From NCBI GenBank assembly GCA_900751885.1, contig CAADTH010000029.1, positions 62,001 through 126,000 of the forward strand: a stretch of 64,000 nucleotides of DNA, written 5' to 3'. The notes under the pieces were generated by a model that had not been told where the DNA came from, searched no databases, and saw nothing but the letters and a program-made list of their open reading frames with translations. How positions within the stretch are numbered: position 1 is the first letter of the stretch; every line of letters starts with the position of its first letter. Source of the stretch: Clostridia bacterium. GTDB taxonomy: Bacteria > Bacillota > Clostridia > UBA1381. Shown here one piece after another: positions 1 through 8,814 of the stretch. A program made the translations under genes and the position numbers.

Positions 1-668
1 CAGACTGTGCTGTCACTCTCTCCATTGGTGAAAAAAGCCGTGCATCCTATGAGGCTTATTTTTCCGCCGGAGCAGACCGGTATCTATTGCGCCATGAAAC
101 CGCAACAAATGCCCACTACCAAAGGCTCCACCCCCCCGAATTGACGCTGACAAACCGCAAACGCTGTCTATATGACCTAAAAGAAATCGGATATCAGGTT
201 GGAGCAGGTTTTATGGTCGGTTCCCCCTATCAAACAGAGGAAAATTTGGCAGAGGATATTCTTTTCCTACGTGATTTAAATCCTCATATGGTCGGTCTTG
301 GACCTTTTATTCCGGACCGAAACAGTCCATTCTCAGATTATCCACAGGGGACATTAAATTTAACCCTTACTATGCTTGCGATTGTTCGGCTCACTCTCCC
401 ATCTGTCCTGCTTCCAGCCACCACAGCGCTCTCCACCATCGCCACAGAGGGACGGATAAAAGCGTTTCAAGCCGGAGCAAATGTGGTGATGCCGAATCTA
501 TCTCCAAAGGAGCACCGCGGCGACTATTCTCTTTACAATAACAAGGCTGTCACAGATGGTGAATCCGCACAGGCACTTTCCCTGTTACAAAAGCAGATTG
601 AACGTGCAGGCTTCCATCTCTCTTTTTCGCGCGGTGACTCGCCCGGCTGGGAAAGGGGCAGAAAATGA
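1..668 (+). CDS. hydE: [FeFe] hydrogenase H-cluster radical SAM maturase HydE, 3' part
   Basis: The reading frame is open from base 3, so the 5' end lies outside the window; about 221 codons are visible. HydE is a radical SAM enzyme that, with HydF and HydG, builds the diiron subcluster of [FeFe] hydrogenase in the cytoplasm. The visible part has HydE-typical segments: the LSIGEKS and DRYLLRHETA stretch, then GFMVGSPYQT and VGLGPFIPDRNSPF, and a late NVVMPNLSP motif. The CxxxCxxC cluster motif would be in the missing N-terminal half. The stop overlaps the start of the next gene by 4 bases (ATGA), which suggests translational coupling. The organism probably makes an [FeFe] hydrogenase (inference). 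Confidence 0.9.
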   Translation, partial: DCAVTLSIGEKSRASYEAYFSAGADRYLLRHETATNAHYQRLHPPELTLTNRKRCLYDLKEIGYQVGAGFMVGSPYQTEENLAEDILFLRDLNPHMVGLGPFIPDRNSPFSDYPQGTLNLTLTMLAIVRLTLPSVLLPATTALSTIATEGRIKAFQAGANVVMPNLSPKEHRGDYSLYNNKAVTDGESAQALSLLQKQIERAGFHLSFSRGDSPGWERGRK

Positions 669-1075
669 AGCGGTATCTTACATTTATCCTCCCCTTTTTT
701 CTGGTGGGAGTAATTTGTGCGCTTTTCTTTTTTACGGGAGATTTGTGTCTTTTCCGCCGCATACTTGGAATCCCCTGCCCTGGCTGTGGCATGACACGCG
801 CTTACCTTTCGCTTTTGCGCCTCGATATCACCAGCGCCTTCTTTTATCATCCCCTTTTTTTGTGTGTACCGTCAGTCTGTGCAGTTATTCTCCTTCGAAA
901 TCGAAATTTTTTTCAGAAACTGTATCAAAGCCCTATATTTTGGACTATTTTGGTCATCCTATTTTTAGGCGTATATATTGTCCGGATGCTGACCCTATTT
1001 CCCAACACTCCTCCAATGGATTATAATGCAAATTCTGTCCTTTTCAGGCTTTTTTCCGCACTGAAAATCAATTGA
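665..1075 (+). CDS. DUF2752 family small membrane protein
   Basis: A 136-residue protein with several hydrophobic segments and the CPGCGMTRA motif typical of DUF2752. The family's biochemical function is not known. The first hydrophobic segment (about residues 5-25) is followed by the Cys/Gly motif near residue 40 and two more probable membrane spans. It starts inside the stop region of hydE (ATGA overlap) and is probably translated from the same mRNA. Co-transcription with a hydrogenase maturase may be coincidental. Family assignment is strong, function open. Confidence 0.8.
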   Translation: MKRYLTFILPFFLVGVICALFFFTGDLCLFRRILGIPCPGCGMTRAYLSLLRLDITSAFFYHPLFLCVPSVCAVILLRNRNFFQKLYQSPIFWTILVILFLGVYIVRMLTLFPNTPPMDYNANSVLFRLFSALKIN

Positions 1076-1100
1076 CATCACCTTGAAAGAACGGTATAAT
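1072..1100 (+). promoter_or_regulatory. Sigma-A type promoter for the CpXC gene
   Basis: TTGACA (1072-1077) and TATAAT (1095-1100) are separated by 17 bases, a consensus vegetative promoter. The -35 box overlaps the stop codon of the upstream DUF2752 gene, so the CpXC gene and possibly ptsI start a new transcript here. Confidence 0.85.
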
Positions 1101-1160
1101 GTTCTCATAAAAAGGAAATTCTATATTTTCTAATTTTTAATAATAGTAAGGAAGTTTTTT

Positions 1161-1820
1161 ATGAGTCAAAATACAAGTCAAACCGTAAAATGCCCAAAAT
1201 GTGAAGCCATGCATCCTGTTACCGTATGGACGACGATTGATGCAACGCAAGACCCTGACTTAAAGCAGGATATCCTCTCGCGCAAAATCAATATTTTCTC
1301 CTGCCCGGACTGCGGTCAGATGGCTCTTATGCCATCCCCTCTTTTCTATAAGGATGACGACAAAAAATTGATTTTGTACTTTTCACCTGCAATGACCCAT
1401 CAAGACCGCCAGCGTCTGTTTGAAGATCTCAAACAAAAATCTGCTAAAGAGATCAAGCAAATGCAGGGTTATCAGCTGCGCTTTATCAGCGAATATAACG
1501 AACTCCTTGAGAAGATACTAATTTTTGATGCCGGACTTCACGATAAAGTAGTAGAATTTTTGAAAATGATGATATTGATGCAGACTCCCGACAAAGCGGA
1601 AAATCGCGTGGCTATGTTTGGAAAGCTGGAAAATGGGTATATTGAGTTTATGCTCCATGATAAAAAGGAGAATCAAGTCTATACCTCCAATATCCCAATG
1701 TCCACCTATGATATGATAAAAGAGCAGCTTGCACAGTCAGGCGTGAAATATGAAAGCTTTGACTGGGAAATGGTAGACCTTGATTACAGCTCAAAGCTTT
1801 TAACTGGAATGAACAATTAA
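1161..1820 (+). CDS. CpXC domain protein
   Basis: A 219-residue soluble protein. Two CPxC-type knuckles (VKCPKCEA near residue 10 and SCPDCGQM near residue 49) define the N-terminal CpXC domain, which probably binds zinc. The C-terminal two thirds (about residues 75-219) is charged and shows no motif I recognise. The family has no established function. The gene follows a consensus promoter, has an AAGGAAG ribosome site, and lies 20 bases before ptsI, so both may share a transcript. Confidence 0.75.
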   Translation: MSQNTSQTVKCPKCEAMHPVTVWTTIDATQDPDLKQDILSRKINIFSCPDCGQMALMPSPLFYKDDDKKLILYFSPAMTHQDRQRLFEDLKQKSAKEIKQMQGYQLRFISEYNELLEKILIFDAGLHDKVVEFLKMMILMQTPDKAENRVAMFGKLENGYIEFMLHDKKENQVYTSNIPMSTYDMIKEQLAQSGVKYESFDWEMVDLDYSSKLLTGMNN

Positions 1821-1840
1821 CACAGAGAAAGGCGGCTCAA

Positions 1841-3511
1841 ATGATGATTACTTTAAAAGGACAGGGCGTATGCAATGGAATCGCCTTTGGAAACATCCAC
1901 ATTTTTAAAAAAGAACAAAATAAAATCAAGCGGTATCATATCGAGGACGCTGAGTCAGAAGTAAAACGCTTTGAGGACGCAAAGGAAAGGGCAACCGCAG
2001 AGCTTGGAAGCCTATACGAGAAAGCGCTGGCGGAAGTCGGCGAGGCAGAGGCCATGATCTTTCAAATCCATCAGATGATGCTCGATGATCTCGATTACTG
2101 TGATTCTATCCGCATGGTGATCACCAATGAAAAGCTCAATGCTGAAACAGCAGTTGGTATGACTGCTGACAATTTTGCTGAAATGTTCTCCTCCATGGAT
2201 GATGCCTATATGAAAGAGAGAGCCGCTGATGTCCGTGATGTATCAGAACGCCTGCTCTCTATCCTTTCAGGAGCGGCAAAGCATGATGTCGCCGTAGATG
2301 AACCTGTTATCATTGCGGCAGATGACCTTGCGCCAAGCGAGACTGTTCAGCTCGATAAAAGTAAAATTCTCGCCTTTGTCACAAAAGGCGGCTCTTATAA
2401 TTCACACACCTCTATTTTGGCTCGCACCATGAACATTCCTGCAGTAATTGGAGCAGGGGAAGAAATCATTGACGATATCATCGACGGTGCACCAGCAATC
2501 GTAGACGGCTACACGGGAGATATCTATATCAGTCCAGATGCGGCGACTACCCAGAAAATGCGTCAAAAGGAAGCGCTGAAGCGACAACAGTTTGCGCTTT
2601 TAAAACAACTCAAAGGTCAAAAAAGTATTACGAAAGACGGACAGGAACTCCTCATTTATGCCAATATTGGAAATGTAGCAGATACCGGCGCCGCCATTGA
2701 AAACGATGCACAGGGAATTGGTCTTTTTCGAAGCGAATTTTTGTATCTGGAAAATACAGACTATCCGTCAGAGGAAGAACAATTTTTTGCCTATAAAACA
2801 GTGCTTGAACATATGGAGTCCAAGCGCGTCATCATTCGTACACTCGATATCGGAGCAGATAAGCAGGTCGATTACTTCAACATGCCAAAGGAAGAAAATC
2901 CGGCCATGGGAGTACGTGCAATCCGTATCTGTCTAAGCCGCCCGGACGTGTTCAAAACACAGCTTCGCGCACTTTACCGTGCGTCCGTATTCGGAAGGCT
3001 TGGGATTATGTTCCCAATGATTGTATCTTTGGAGGAGGTTCATGCAATCAAGCAAATCGTCGAAGAAGTAAAATCCGAGCTTTCCAGCGAGGGTCTGGAT
3101 TATTCTGACAACATTGAGCTCGGTATCATGATTGAAACGCCCGCCTCTGCTGTTATCAGCGACATCCTCGCAAAAGAGGTCGACTTTTTCAGTATTGGTA
3201 CAAACGATTTGATGCAATATACGCTCGCGGCAGATCGGCAGAACAATGCAATCGCACCAATCTGTAATCCGCACCACAAGGCAATCCTTCGTCTGATTAA
3301 GCTCGTAGCGGAAAATGCACATAAAAATGGCATCTGGGTCGGCATCTGTGGAGAGCTTGGATCTGATTTGTCTTTGACAGAAACCTTTCTTTCTATGGGG
3401 ATTGACGAGCTTTCCGTCTCTCCGAGCGCAGTACTTCCGATTCGCAAAAAAGTGCGGGAGACAGACGTGTCAGCCATTCGCGATGGTATTTTAAACAAAA
3501 TTAATCACTGA
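1841..3511 (+). CDS. ptsI: PTS enzyme I (phosphoenolpyruvate-protein phosphotransferase)
   Basis: 556 residues, near the usual family length. Enzyme I takes phosphate from phosphoenolpyruvate and passes it to HPr, the first step of sugar uptake by the phosphotransferase system. The GGSYNSHTSILAR motif carries the phosphorylated histidine (His189 by count from the start). The C-terminal PEP-binding barrel shows SIGTNDLMQYTLAADR and GICGELGSD with the conserved catalytic Cys. AGAAAGGCGG precedes the ATGATG start. No HPr gene is adjacent in the window. The gene ends at a strong hairpin terminator shared with the converging cupin gene. Confidence 0.96.
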   Translation: MMITLKGQGVCNGIAFGNIHIFKKEQNKIKRYHIEDAESEVKRFEDAKERATAELGSLYEKALAEVGEAEAMIFQIHQMMLDDLDYCDSIRMVITNEKLNAETAVGMTADNFAEMFSSMDDAYMKERAADVRDVSERLLSILSGAAKHDVAVDEPVIIAADDLAPSETVQLDKSKILAFVTKGGSYNSHTSILARTMNIPAVIGAGEEIIDDIIDGAPAIVDGYTGDIYISPDAATTQKMRQKEALKRQQFALLKQLKGQKSITKDGQELLIYANIGNVADTGAAIENDAQGIGLFRSEFLYLENTDYPSEEEQFFAYKTVLEHMESKRVIIRTLDIGADKQVDYFNMPKEENPAMGVRAIRICLSRPDVFKTQLRALYRASVFGRLGIMFPMIVSLEEVHAIKQIVEEVKSELSSEGLDYSDNIELGIMIETPASAVISDILAKEVDFFSIGTNDLMQYTLAADRQNNAIAPICNPHHKAILRLIKLVAENAHKNGIWVGICGELGSDLSLTETFLSMGIDELSVSPSAVLPIRKKVRETDVSAIRDGILNKINH

Positions 3512-3521
3512 TAAAAACAAC

Positions 3522-3555
3522 AAAACCGCGGAGGAAGCTCCGTGGTTTTTTATTT
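3522..3555. terminator. Bidirectional intrinsic terminator between ptsI and the cupin gene
   Basis: AAAACCGCGGAG (3522-3533) pairs with CTCCGTGGTTTT (3538-3549), with a GAAG loop and A/T runs on both sides. It can stop transcription from both converging genes. It overlaps the cupin stop codon. Confidence 0.85.
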
Positions 3556-3858
3556 GACTGAAATACCAATCATTACTGTCGTATCCTCTTGATTGTTCCA
3601 TACTGAATGTGGGACTGTCCCCTGCACTAGATAAGACTCATTTTCCTTTACAATTACCGTCTTTTCACCAAGTATAATTTTTGCTTCTCCTTGCACGACA
3701 ATAAATAAATGATTGTGCTCATGTGTATGTACCTTAATTGGTCCGCCGCCCTGGTTCTCTAAATAAGCAATGGAACCATCAACAATTTCCCCCATTTGCC
3801 CAAATAGCTTTTTTGCCAAAAAGTGAATATGCTCCGGTGGTGTGATAAACTCCTCCAT
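3550..3858 (-). CDS. Small cupin-domain protein
   Basis: A 102-residue single-domain beta-barrel cupin. The metal-binding pattern is visible as KVHTHEHNHLFIVVQGE (cupin motif 1, with His residues and Glu) followed by VPHSVWNN (motif 2). Substrate and reaction cannot be inferred. GGAGAGGG lies just before the ATG. It is the last gene of a leftward run: ybaK, DUF1015, unknown protein, cupin. Confidence 0.8.
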   Translation of the reverse strand: MEEFITPPEHIHFLAKKLFGQMGEIVDGSIAYLENQGGGPIKVHTHEHNHLFIVVQGEAKIILGEKTVIVKENESYLVQGTVPHSVWNNQEDTTVMIGISVK

Positions 3859-3872
3859 GTTCCCTCTCCTTT

Positions 3873-4442
3873 TTATTTCTCTCTTTTTTTCCCGGCAATC
3901 CGCTCTCCCCCAAGCTCATCCTCCACAAAATCGATCACTGCCTGCTGTTGACTTTTGTCCTTCCACACAGTCCGCAAAAGCAGAGTCGGCAAAAGCAGAA
4001 GACTCACCAGATGTGCAATGATATTTTGCGGAACCGGTTTTTGCAGATTATCAATCAAGCGAATCAGATCGTTCATCATCCATGCAAGCGTCAATATTTT
4101 CGTGGATAGAGAAAAGCGAAAATTTCCGTTGATATATGTCCCTTCCTCTCCCTGTCTCTTATAGATATAAGACTGAAACGGACGCGTCATGGTTAAAAAA
4201 CGTGCAGAGAAAGATATTTTAAACAGCGTCATCCGGTTTCCTCTGCAGTATCCAATCATAACATTATATTTTCCCTTATTTCTAAAAATCCCTGCTTCCT
4301 TGCCCACAATATCATTGATTTGAACGAGGGAAAGAGGGGTGTGGAAGATATACTTTACCGGACGGATAGAAAAATGGGTTTCCCGAAAGGTGCTGATTGT
4401 ATTCTCCTTGAATTTCCGATACGTTTTTTTCAGGAATCCCAT
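3873..4442 (-). CDS. Uncharacterised protein, 189 aa
   Basis: I do not recognise this family. The start is placed at 4442 because GGAGGGGGAAAT sits directly before that ATG, just downstream of the DUF1015 stop at 4456; a longer reading frame would overlap DUF1015. The N-terminus is basic (GFLKKTYRKFK). A moderately hydrophobic stretch near the C-terminus (IIAHLVSLLLLPTLLL) could be one membrane helix, followed by a charged tail. It sits between DUF1015 and the cupin gene with short spacing, so it is probably in the same operon. Confidence 0.55.
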   Translation of the reverse strand: MGFLKKTYRKFKENTISTFRETHFSIRPVKYIFHTPLSLVQINDIVGKEAGIFRNKGKYNVMIGYCRGNRMTLFKISFSARFLTMTRPFQSYIYKRQGEEGTYINGNFRFSLSTKILTLAWMMNDLIRLIDNLQKPVPQNIIAHLVSLLLLPTLLLRTVWKDKSQQQAVIDFVEDELGGERIAGKKREK

Positions 4443-4455
4443 ATTTCCCCCTCCT

Positions 4456-5685
4456 TCATCGAATTCGCTTACATTCGCAGTAAAACCGCTTTTCCTTTGC
4501 TTCACCCATGGAAAATGTCTTTCTTGGAAGTGCACCGTCAGACAAAACTGCTGGAAAAAGCTGTGCTTTCTGCATCGGCGGCAGATAAAACCCAATGGTT
4601 GCTTGCTGCTTGGAAAGTCTTTCTACTACGTCCTTTCCATGAATATAGTCTATTCTGCCGCCATGCCTGGTTATGTATTCATCCAAAAAATTTTGCAACG
4701 TACCCACGGTCAGCCCGCTTGGCGCATCCTTGACATAGACTGACCCGCTTTTCCCCTGGAACGTATATTGGATTTCCTGTCCCCCATTATTCTCTTCTGA
4801 CGCATAAGGATAATATTTCTTCAACTCCTTGATAACATTCTCCGGCTCACAGTCAAACACGGCACGGTGAATCGGTTCAAATTCTAGCGATTCATCATGA
4901 ATGTTTACGATTTCTACCAGTGCATACCGTGCCGGATGTGTCTGTTTTTCTTCGTCTGTCAGTCCAGCCTTTTCTGTTTCCCAGCAGGTTTTTGCCGTTG
5001 CCAGGGAATGGTTTCCGTCCCCAACCGCAAACAACAACTTCTCCCCATGCTTCTTTTCACACTCTTCCGCTAACTTATCAAGCGCTGCGCTAATCCTCTC
5101 CTGCTTGTCTTTGTCCACCAAATATCCTGTCAAGTGGCCGCTGTCCATCATCAAGTCAAAATCATATACCTTCTCTGTACAATTTTGAGAAAGCGGCTCA
5201 ATCACAGTCCGATTTGGATCATCAATTAACAGCATCACATGAGGAATCTCCAGCGGCGCATCACAGCGGATTTTCACGCGTGGAGGAATTCGATCCAGCA
5301 CTGTCCCCTCTGTTGCTCGAATCAGTGCTTTGCTTCCCTTGTGAAAGTCATATTCCTCTAAATCAATCACGCCGACAAGCCCACGGCGCATCGCCCCACA
5401 ACCGGTATCCCTCTCCACATAAATCATCGCATCCGGATATTCCTGAAACAGCCCTTTCTCGAGATATCCTTTCATCTCACGGTTAATCTCTTCAATGCGC
5501 CCCTCCTGTCCCAGATAAATTTCTGGGAATGTAATATGAAGCGTGGACGGTGCATCCCCCACAATAGCCTCCACCTCATTCCAATACTCAGGCTCTGACG
5601 TATATTGATCACATGCCACCACACTCCACTTTGTCATATCCACATGTTTTGGAAGCAAAATATTCCCTGCTCTAAATGTACTCAC
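4456..5685 (-). CDS. DUF1015 family protein (SerK-related)
   Basis: 409 residues, full length for DUF1015. The family includes the free-serine kinase SerK of archaea, but most bacterial members are untested. The N-terminal WSVVACDQYTSE segment and the FAVGDGNHSLATAK motif are family hallmarks. The start is a GTG one base after the ybaK stop (GGAGAGAAATAGAGTG), so the ribosome site lies inside the end of ybaK and translation is probably coupled. Function as a kinase is only a possibility. Confidence 0.8.
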   Translation of the reverse strand: MSTFRAGNILLPKHVDMTKWSVVACDQYTSEPEYWNEVEAIVGDAPSTLHITFPEIYLGQEGRIEEINREMKGYLEKGLFQEYPDAMIYVERDTGCGAMRRGLVGVIDLEEYDFHKGSKALIRATEGTVLDRIPPRVKIRCDAPLEIPHVMLLIDDPNRTVIEPLSQNCTEKVYDFDLMMDSGHLTGYLVDKDKQERISAALDKLAEECEKKHGEKLLFAVGDGNHSLATAKTCWETEKAGLTDEEKQTHPARYALVEIVNIHDESLEFEPIHRAVFDCEPENVIKELKKYYPYASEENNGGQEIQYTFQGKSGSVYVKDAPSGLTVGTLQNFLDEYITRHGGRIDYIHGKDVVERLSKQQATIGFYLPPMQKAQLFPAVLSDGALPRKTFSMGEAKEKRFYCECKRIR

Positions 5686-5686
5686 T

Positions 5687-6187
5687 CTATTTCTCTCCTT
5701 TCATCACAGATGCCACCTTCGCTCCTGTGACTTTTATCACGTCCTCTGTGTTCATCCATAGTGTACAGCCGCAGACCCCACCGCTGACTGCAATTTTTTC
5801 AAACGCCTTGCAGGAATCGTCCAGATAGGTCGGATAGCTTTTTTTCATTCCAATCGGTGACACACCGCCGCGGACATAGCCTGTCAGTCCCAACAGCTCC
5901 TTTACACAAATCAGTTCCACTCGCTTATTCCCGCTTGCCACAGCAAGCTTTTTCAAGTCCACCTCACTGCATACCGGCACACAGCACACCAAAATCCCAG
6001 TGTGCTCTCCTCTCGCCACCAACGTTTTGAAGGATTGCTCCTTTTTGATTCCTGTTTTTTCTGCCACTGCCTCGCCAAAGTCGCGTTCGATTTCACCCTC
6101 GACCTCATAATAAATTGCATCAAACGATACCTTTTTACTGGTCAGCATCCGCATTGCATTAGTTACCGCCTGTTTTTTCTTTGCCAT
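5687..6187 (-). CDS. ybaK: YbaK/EbsC-type aminoacyl-tRNA deacylase
   Basis: 166 residues covering one YbaK/EbsC editing domain. Members hydrolyse mischarged Cys-tRNA(Pro), removing cysteine placed on tRNA-Pro by prolyl-tRNA synthetase. Visible features are a basic N-terminus followed by TNAMRMLTSKKVSFDAIYYE, VCCVPVCSEVDLKKLA, and YVRGGVSPIGMKK, which matches the conserved G-G-x-S-P-x-G motif. It is the first gene of the leftward run toward the cupin. It could also act on other tRNAs. Confidence 0.88.
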   Translation of the reverse strand: MAKKKQAVTNAMRMLTSKKVSFDAIYYEVEGEIERDFGEAVAEKTGIKKEQSFKTLVARGEHTGILVCCVPVCSEVDLKKLAVASGNKRVELICVKELLGLTGYVRGGVSPIGMKKSYPTYLDDSCKAFEKIAVSGGVCGCTLWMNTEDVIKVTGAKVASVMKGEK

Positions 6188-6207
6188 ACCTCTTGCCTCT
6201 TATTTCA

Positions 6208-6405
6208 ATTTCTAGCCCCATTATTTTACCGCGTAAACTCTGATTCTCCGAAATGTTTCAAAACAGGTTCCGTCCGGCTGTATCGTCTTTTCTAGCATTG
6301 CCTCAAAGAACGCAGAACAGCTTCATTCCCTTTGAGCTCAAGCTGGGAAATCAACCTCGTCAAATTCATACACTGTCATTTTGAACCCCTTTCCCAATCG
6401 TGCTT
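6208..6405 (-). pseudogene. Possible decayed small coding sequence
   Basis: Two overlapping frames on the minus strand each look coding-like for part of the length. One reads MNLTRLISQLELKGNEAVLR and ends at a stop; one base back, the other frame continues FFEAMLEKTIQPDG to a stop near 6210. The second frame also opens at an ATG near 6382 and holds two in-frame TGA codons. This pattern fits a small gene broken by frameshifts. I do not recognise the family, and chance reading frames are possible. Confidence 0.25.
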
Positions 6406-6416
6406 CCCATTACAGT

Positions 6417-8801
6417 CTATTTTAGCTCTACAACCGTTACACCCGTCTCACCCTCGCCATACCTGCCAAGCCGATAAGACTTTACATACTTGTGCTTTCT
6501 GAGCATGTCCTGTATACCACTTCTGAGTATTCCTGTCCCTTTGCCGTGAATGATGGTGACAGGGGATAATCCAGCCAAGTAACAGTCATCCAAAAACTTT
6601 TCCACATTCATGAGTGCCTCCTCCAAATTCTGTCCCCTCACATCCACCTCTGTCGTGGCACTCTTTGTCTTAGACTCAAAGCTTTGCCGGCTTTTGGTAT
6701 ACTCCTTGACAATTTTTTCGGACGATTTATCCTCCAGCTTTTTTAAGTTTGTCACATGGACATCCATCTTGATGATTCCTGCCTGTACACGCACCATGCC
6801 ATCCTTATTCGGCGGCTTTAATACGCTTGCCTCCTGATTCATCGATACAATCTTCACCGGCGTACCCGGCTTCAAATCCTTCGGCGGCGGTGCATAGGTC
6901 TTTCTCGGTTTTGCCGCTGTTTTCATGCTCTTGTTGATGGATTCTTCCTTTTTGCTCAAAGTTTCTCTTGCCTTTTGAACCTTTTCATTTAGCTTGCCAC
7001 CGCCCTGCTGGCGCATGCGTTCTAAATCCCTGATGATTTTGTTGGCATCATCCTTCGCATCCATGATAATGATTTTGGCTTCCCGGCGCGCCTCCTCCAA
7101 AATCCGGCTTTTGTTTTCCTTTAAGGTTCGTCTGTCCTTTTCCACCTCCGCCTTCAAATCGACAAGCTCACGGTTTAACCGTTCGGCGTACTCCCGCTCT
7201 TTTCTCGCCTCAGCGCGGTTCGTTTCCAGGTCAGTAATGACGTCCTCAAACTTTACATCCTCATCCGATAAAATTTCGTTCGCCCGGCCGATGACACGCT
7301 CATCTAATCCCAAACGGCGCGATATCGCAAAGGCATTCGACTTTCCAGGCACTCCAATCAATAGCTTATAGGTTGGCTGTAAGGACTGCACATCAAACTC
7401 ACATGACGCATTCTCCACACCATCGGTCGAAAGAGCGAAAAGCTTGAGCTCGCTGTAGTGGGTGGTCGCTGCCGTGTGTACGCCAAGCCTTCTGAGATGC
7501 TCTAAAATTGCGACCGCCAAAGCCGCTCCTTCTGTCGGGTCAGTTCCCGCACCCAATTCATCGAATAAGGCAAGCGATTGATAGTCCACATGCTCTAAGA
7601 TATCCACGATATTCACCATGTGAGACGAGAAGGTACTCAAACTCTGCTCAATGCTCTGCTCGTCCCCGATATCCGCAAATACTCTGGAAAACACCGCCGC
7701 ACGGCTGTTATCCCTGACAGGCAAATGCAGTCCTGCTGCCGCCATCAGGGAAAACAATCCAATGGTTTTGAGCGTGACGGTTTTTCCTCCTGTATTCGGT
7801 CCGGTAATGACCAGCGTATCAAAATCGCCGCCCAAATTGATATCATTCGATACAACGACATCCGCATTGATCAGCGGATGTCGTGCTTTTTTCAGCTCGA
7901 TGATTCCCTCATCATTTAATACCGGCTCTGTTGCCTTCATATCAAGTGAGAGCTTCCCCTTACAGAAGATAAAATCCAAATCACACAATAGATGAAAATC
8001 TAATACCAGTGCCTCTGCACTCTCTGCCACAACCCCTGAAAGCTCCTGCAAAATCCGTTCGATTTCCTGCGCTTCTTTGTTGGCGAGGTCACGAATCTCA
8101 TTGTTTGCATTGACCACACTCATCGGCTCAATAAACAGTGTCGCACCACTTGCCGATGTGTCATGCACGATTCCCTTGACCTCAGCGCGGTATTCTGACC
8201 GCACCGGAATGACATATCGGTCAGAGCGCATTGTCACAATCGGGTCCTGTAAAAACTTCTTATAGTGCGCGGAACGAATCATATCATTCAGCATGTCGCG
8301 TATTTTTACATTGAGGTTTTTCATCTTTCGGCGAATCGTTGACAAATCACGGCTGGCGTCGTCCGCCATCTCCTCCTCCGACACAATCGCACTGTTGATG
8401 CTGTCCTCCAGCGCCCGTACCGCCAAAAGCTGACCTCCGATGTCACGAAGCGTACTGCATCCTTCGTGGCATTCGCCAAGATAGCTTTTCATGCGCCGTG
8501 CCACATATAAGACGCGGCTGACCTCCAAAAGCTCCTTCATCTGCAAAACACCGCCCATCTCGGCACGCCTTGCGCTGCCCGTCACATTCGGCATTGACAG
8601 ATTGACAGGCGGACTTCCCAGCTTTAAAATCGTGGACACCGCCTCGCTCGTCTCCTCCTGACGTCTTTTCGCTTCACTCAGCTCCCCTGTCGGCTCCAGC
8701 GACAAAATTCTCTCCTTCACCGACTCACTTTGCGTGTAATCTGCAAGCTTCTCTAATATTTTATCGAATTCCAGTACTTTAAACGCTTTGTTCTGTTTCA
8801 T
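6417..8801 (-). CDS. mutS2: MutS2 family ATPase/endonuclease
   Basis: 794 residues, typical MutS2 length. Order of domains: MutS-like core and clamp helices (about 1-280), the ATPase with Walker A GPNTGGKTVTLKT (about 330), Walker B ALFDELGAGTDPTEG and the following TTHYSEL, a long charged coiled coil (about 520-630), a KOW-like linker and a C-terminal Smr domain (VDVRGQNLEEA, IIHGKGTGILR). Members suppress recombination in some bacteria; the B. subtilis protein also splits collided ribosomes. GGAGGGG precedes the ATG. It is the last gene of a four-gene run with DUF6440, UDG-family and DUF1961 genes. Confidence 0.95.
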   Translation of the reverse strand: MKQNKAFKVLEFDKILEKLADYTQSESVKERILSLEPTGELSEAKRRQEETSEAVSTILKLGSPPVNLSMPNVTGSARRAEMGGVLQMKELLEVSRVLYVARRMKSYLGECHEGCSTLRDIGGQLLAVRALEDSINSAIVSEEEMADDASRDLSTIRRKMKNLNVKIRDMLNDMIRSAHYKKFLQDPIVTMRSDRYVIPVRSEYRAEVKGIVHDTSASGATLFIEPMSVVNANNEIRDLANKEAQEIERILQELSGVVAESAEALVLDFHLLCDLDFIFCKGKLSLDMKATEPVLNDEGIIELKKARHPLINADVVVSNDINLGGDFDTLVITGPNTGGKTVTLKTIGLFSLMAAAGLHLPVRDNSRAAVFSRVFADIGDEQSIEQSLSTFSSHMVNIVDILEHVDYQSLALFDELGAGTDPTEGAALAVAILEHLRRLGVHTAATTHYSELKLFALSTDGVENASCEFDVQSLQPTYKLLIGVPGKSNAFAISRRLGLDERVIGRANEILSDEDVKFEDVITDLETNRAEARKEREYAERLNRELVDLKAEVEKDRRTLKENKSRILEEARREAKIIIMDAKDDANKIIRDLERMRQQGGGKLNEKVQKARETLSKKEESINKSMKTAAKPRKTYAPPPKDLKPGTPVKIVSMNQEASVLKPPNKDGMVRVQAGIIKMDVHVTNLKKLEDKSSEKIVKEYTKSRQSFESKTKSATTEVDVRGQNLEEALMNVEKFLDDCYLAGLSPVTIIHGKGTGILRSGIQDMLRKHKYVKSYRLGRYGEGETGVTVVELK

Positions 8802-8814
8802 GTCCCCTCCGTCG

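Noticed and set aside
533..850. Minus-strand frames across hydE and the DUF2752 gene
   Set aside because: They are shadows of well-supported plus-strand genes and have no family features.
4443..4595. N-terminal extension of the 189-residue protein
   Set aside because: It overlaps the DUF1015 coding end in another frame; GGAGGGGG lies just before the ATG at 4442.
6208..6405. Selenocysteine reading of two in-frame TGA codons
   Set aside because: No SECIS-like hairpin after either TGA and a competing frame explains the middle part better.
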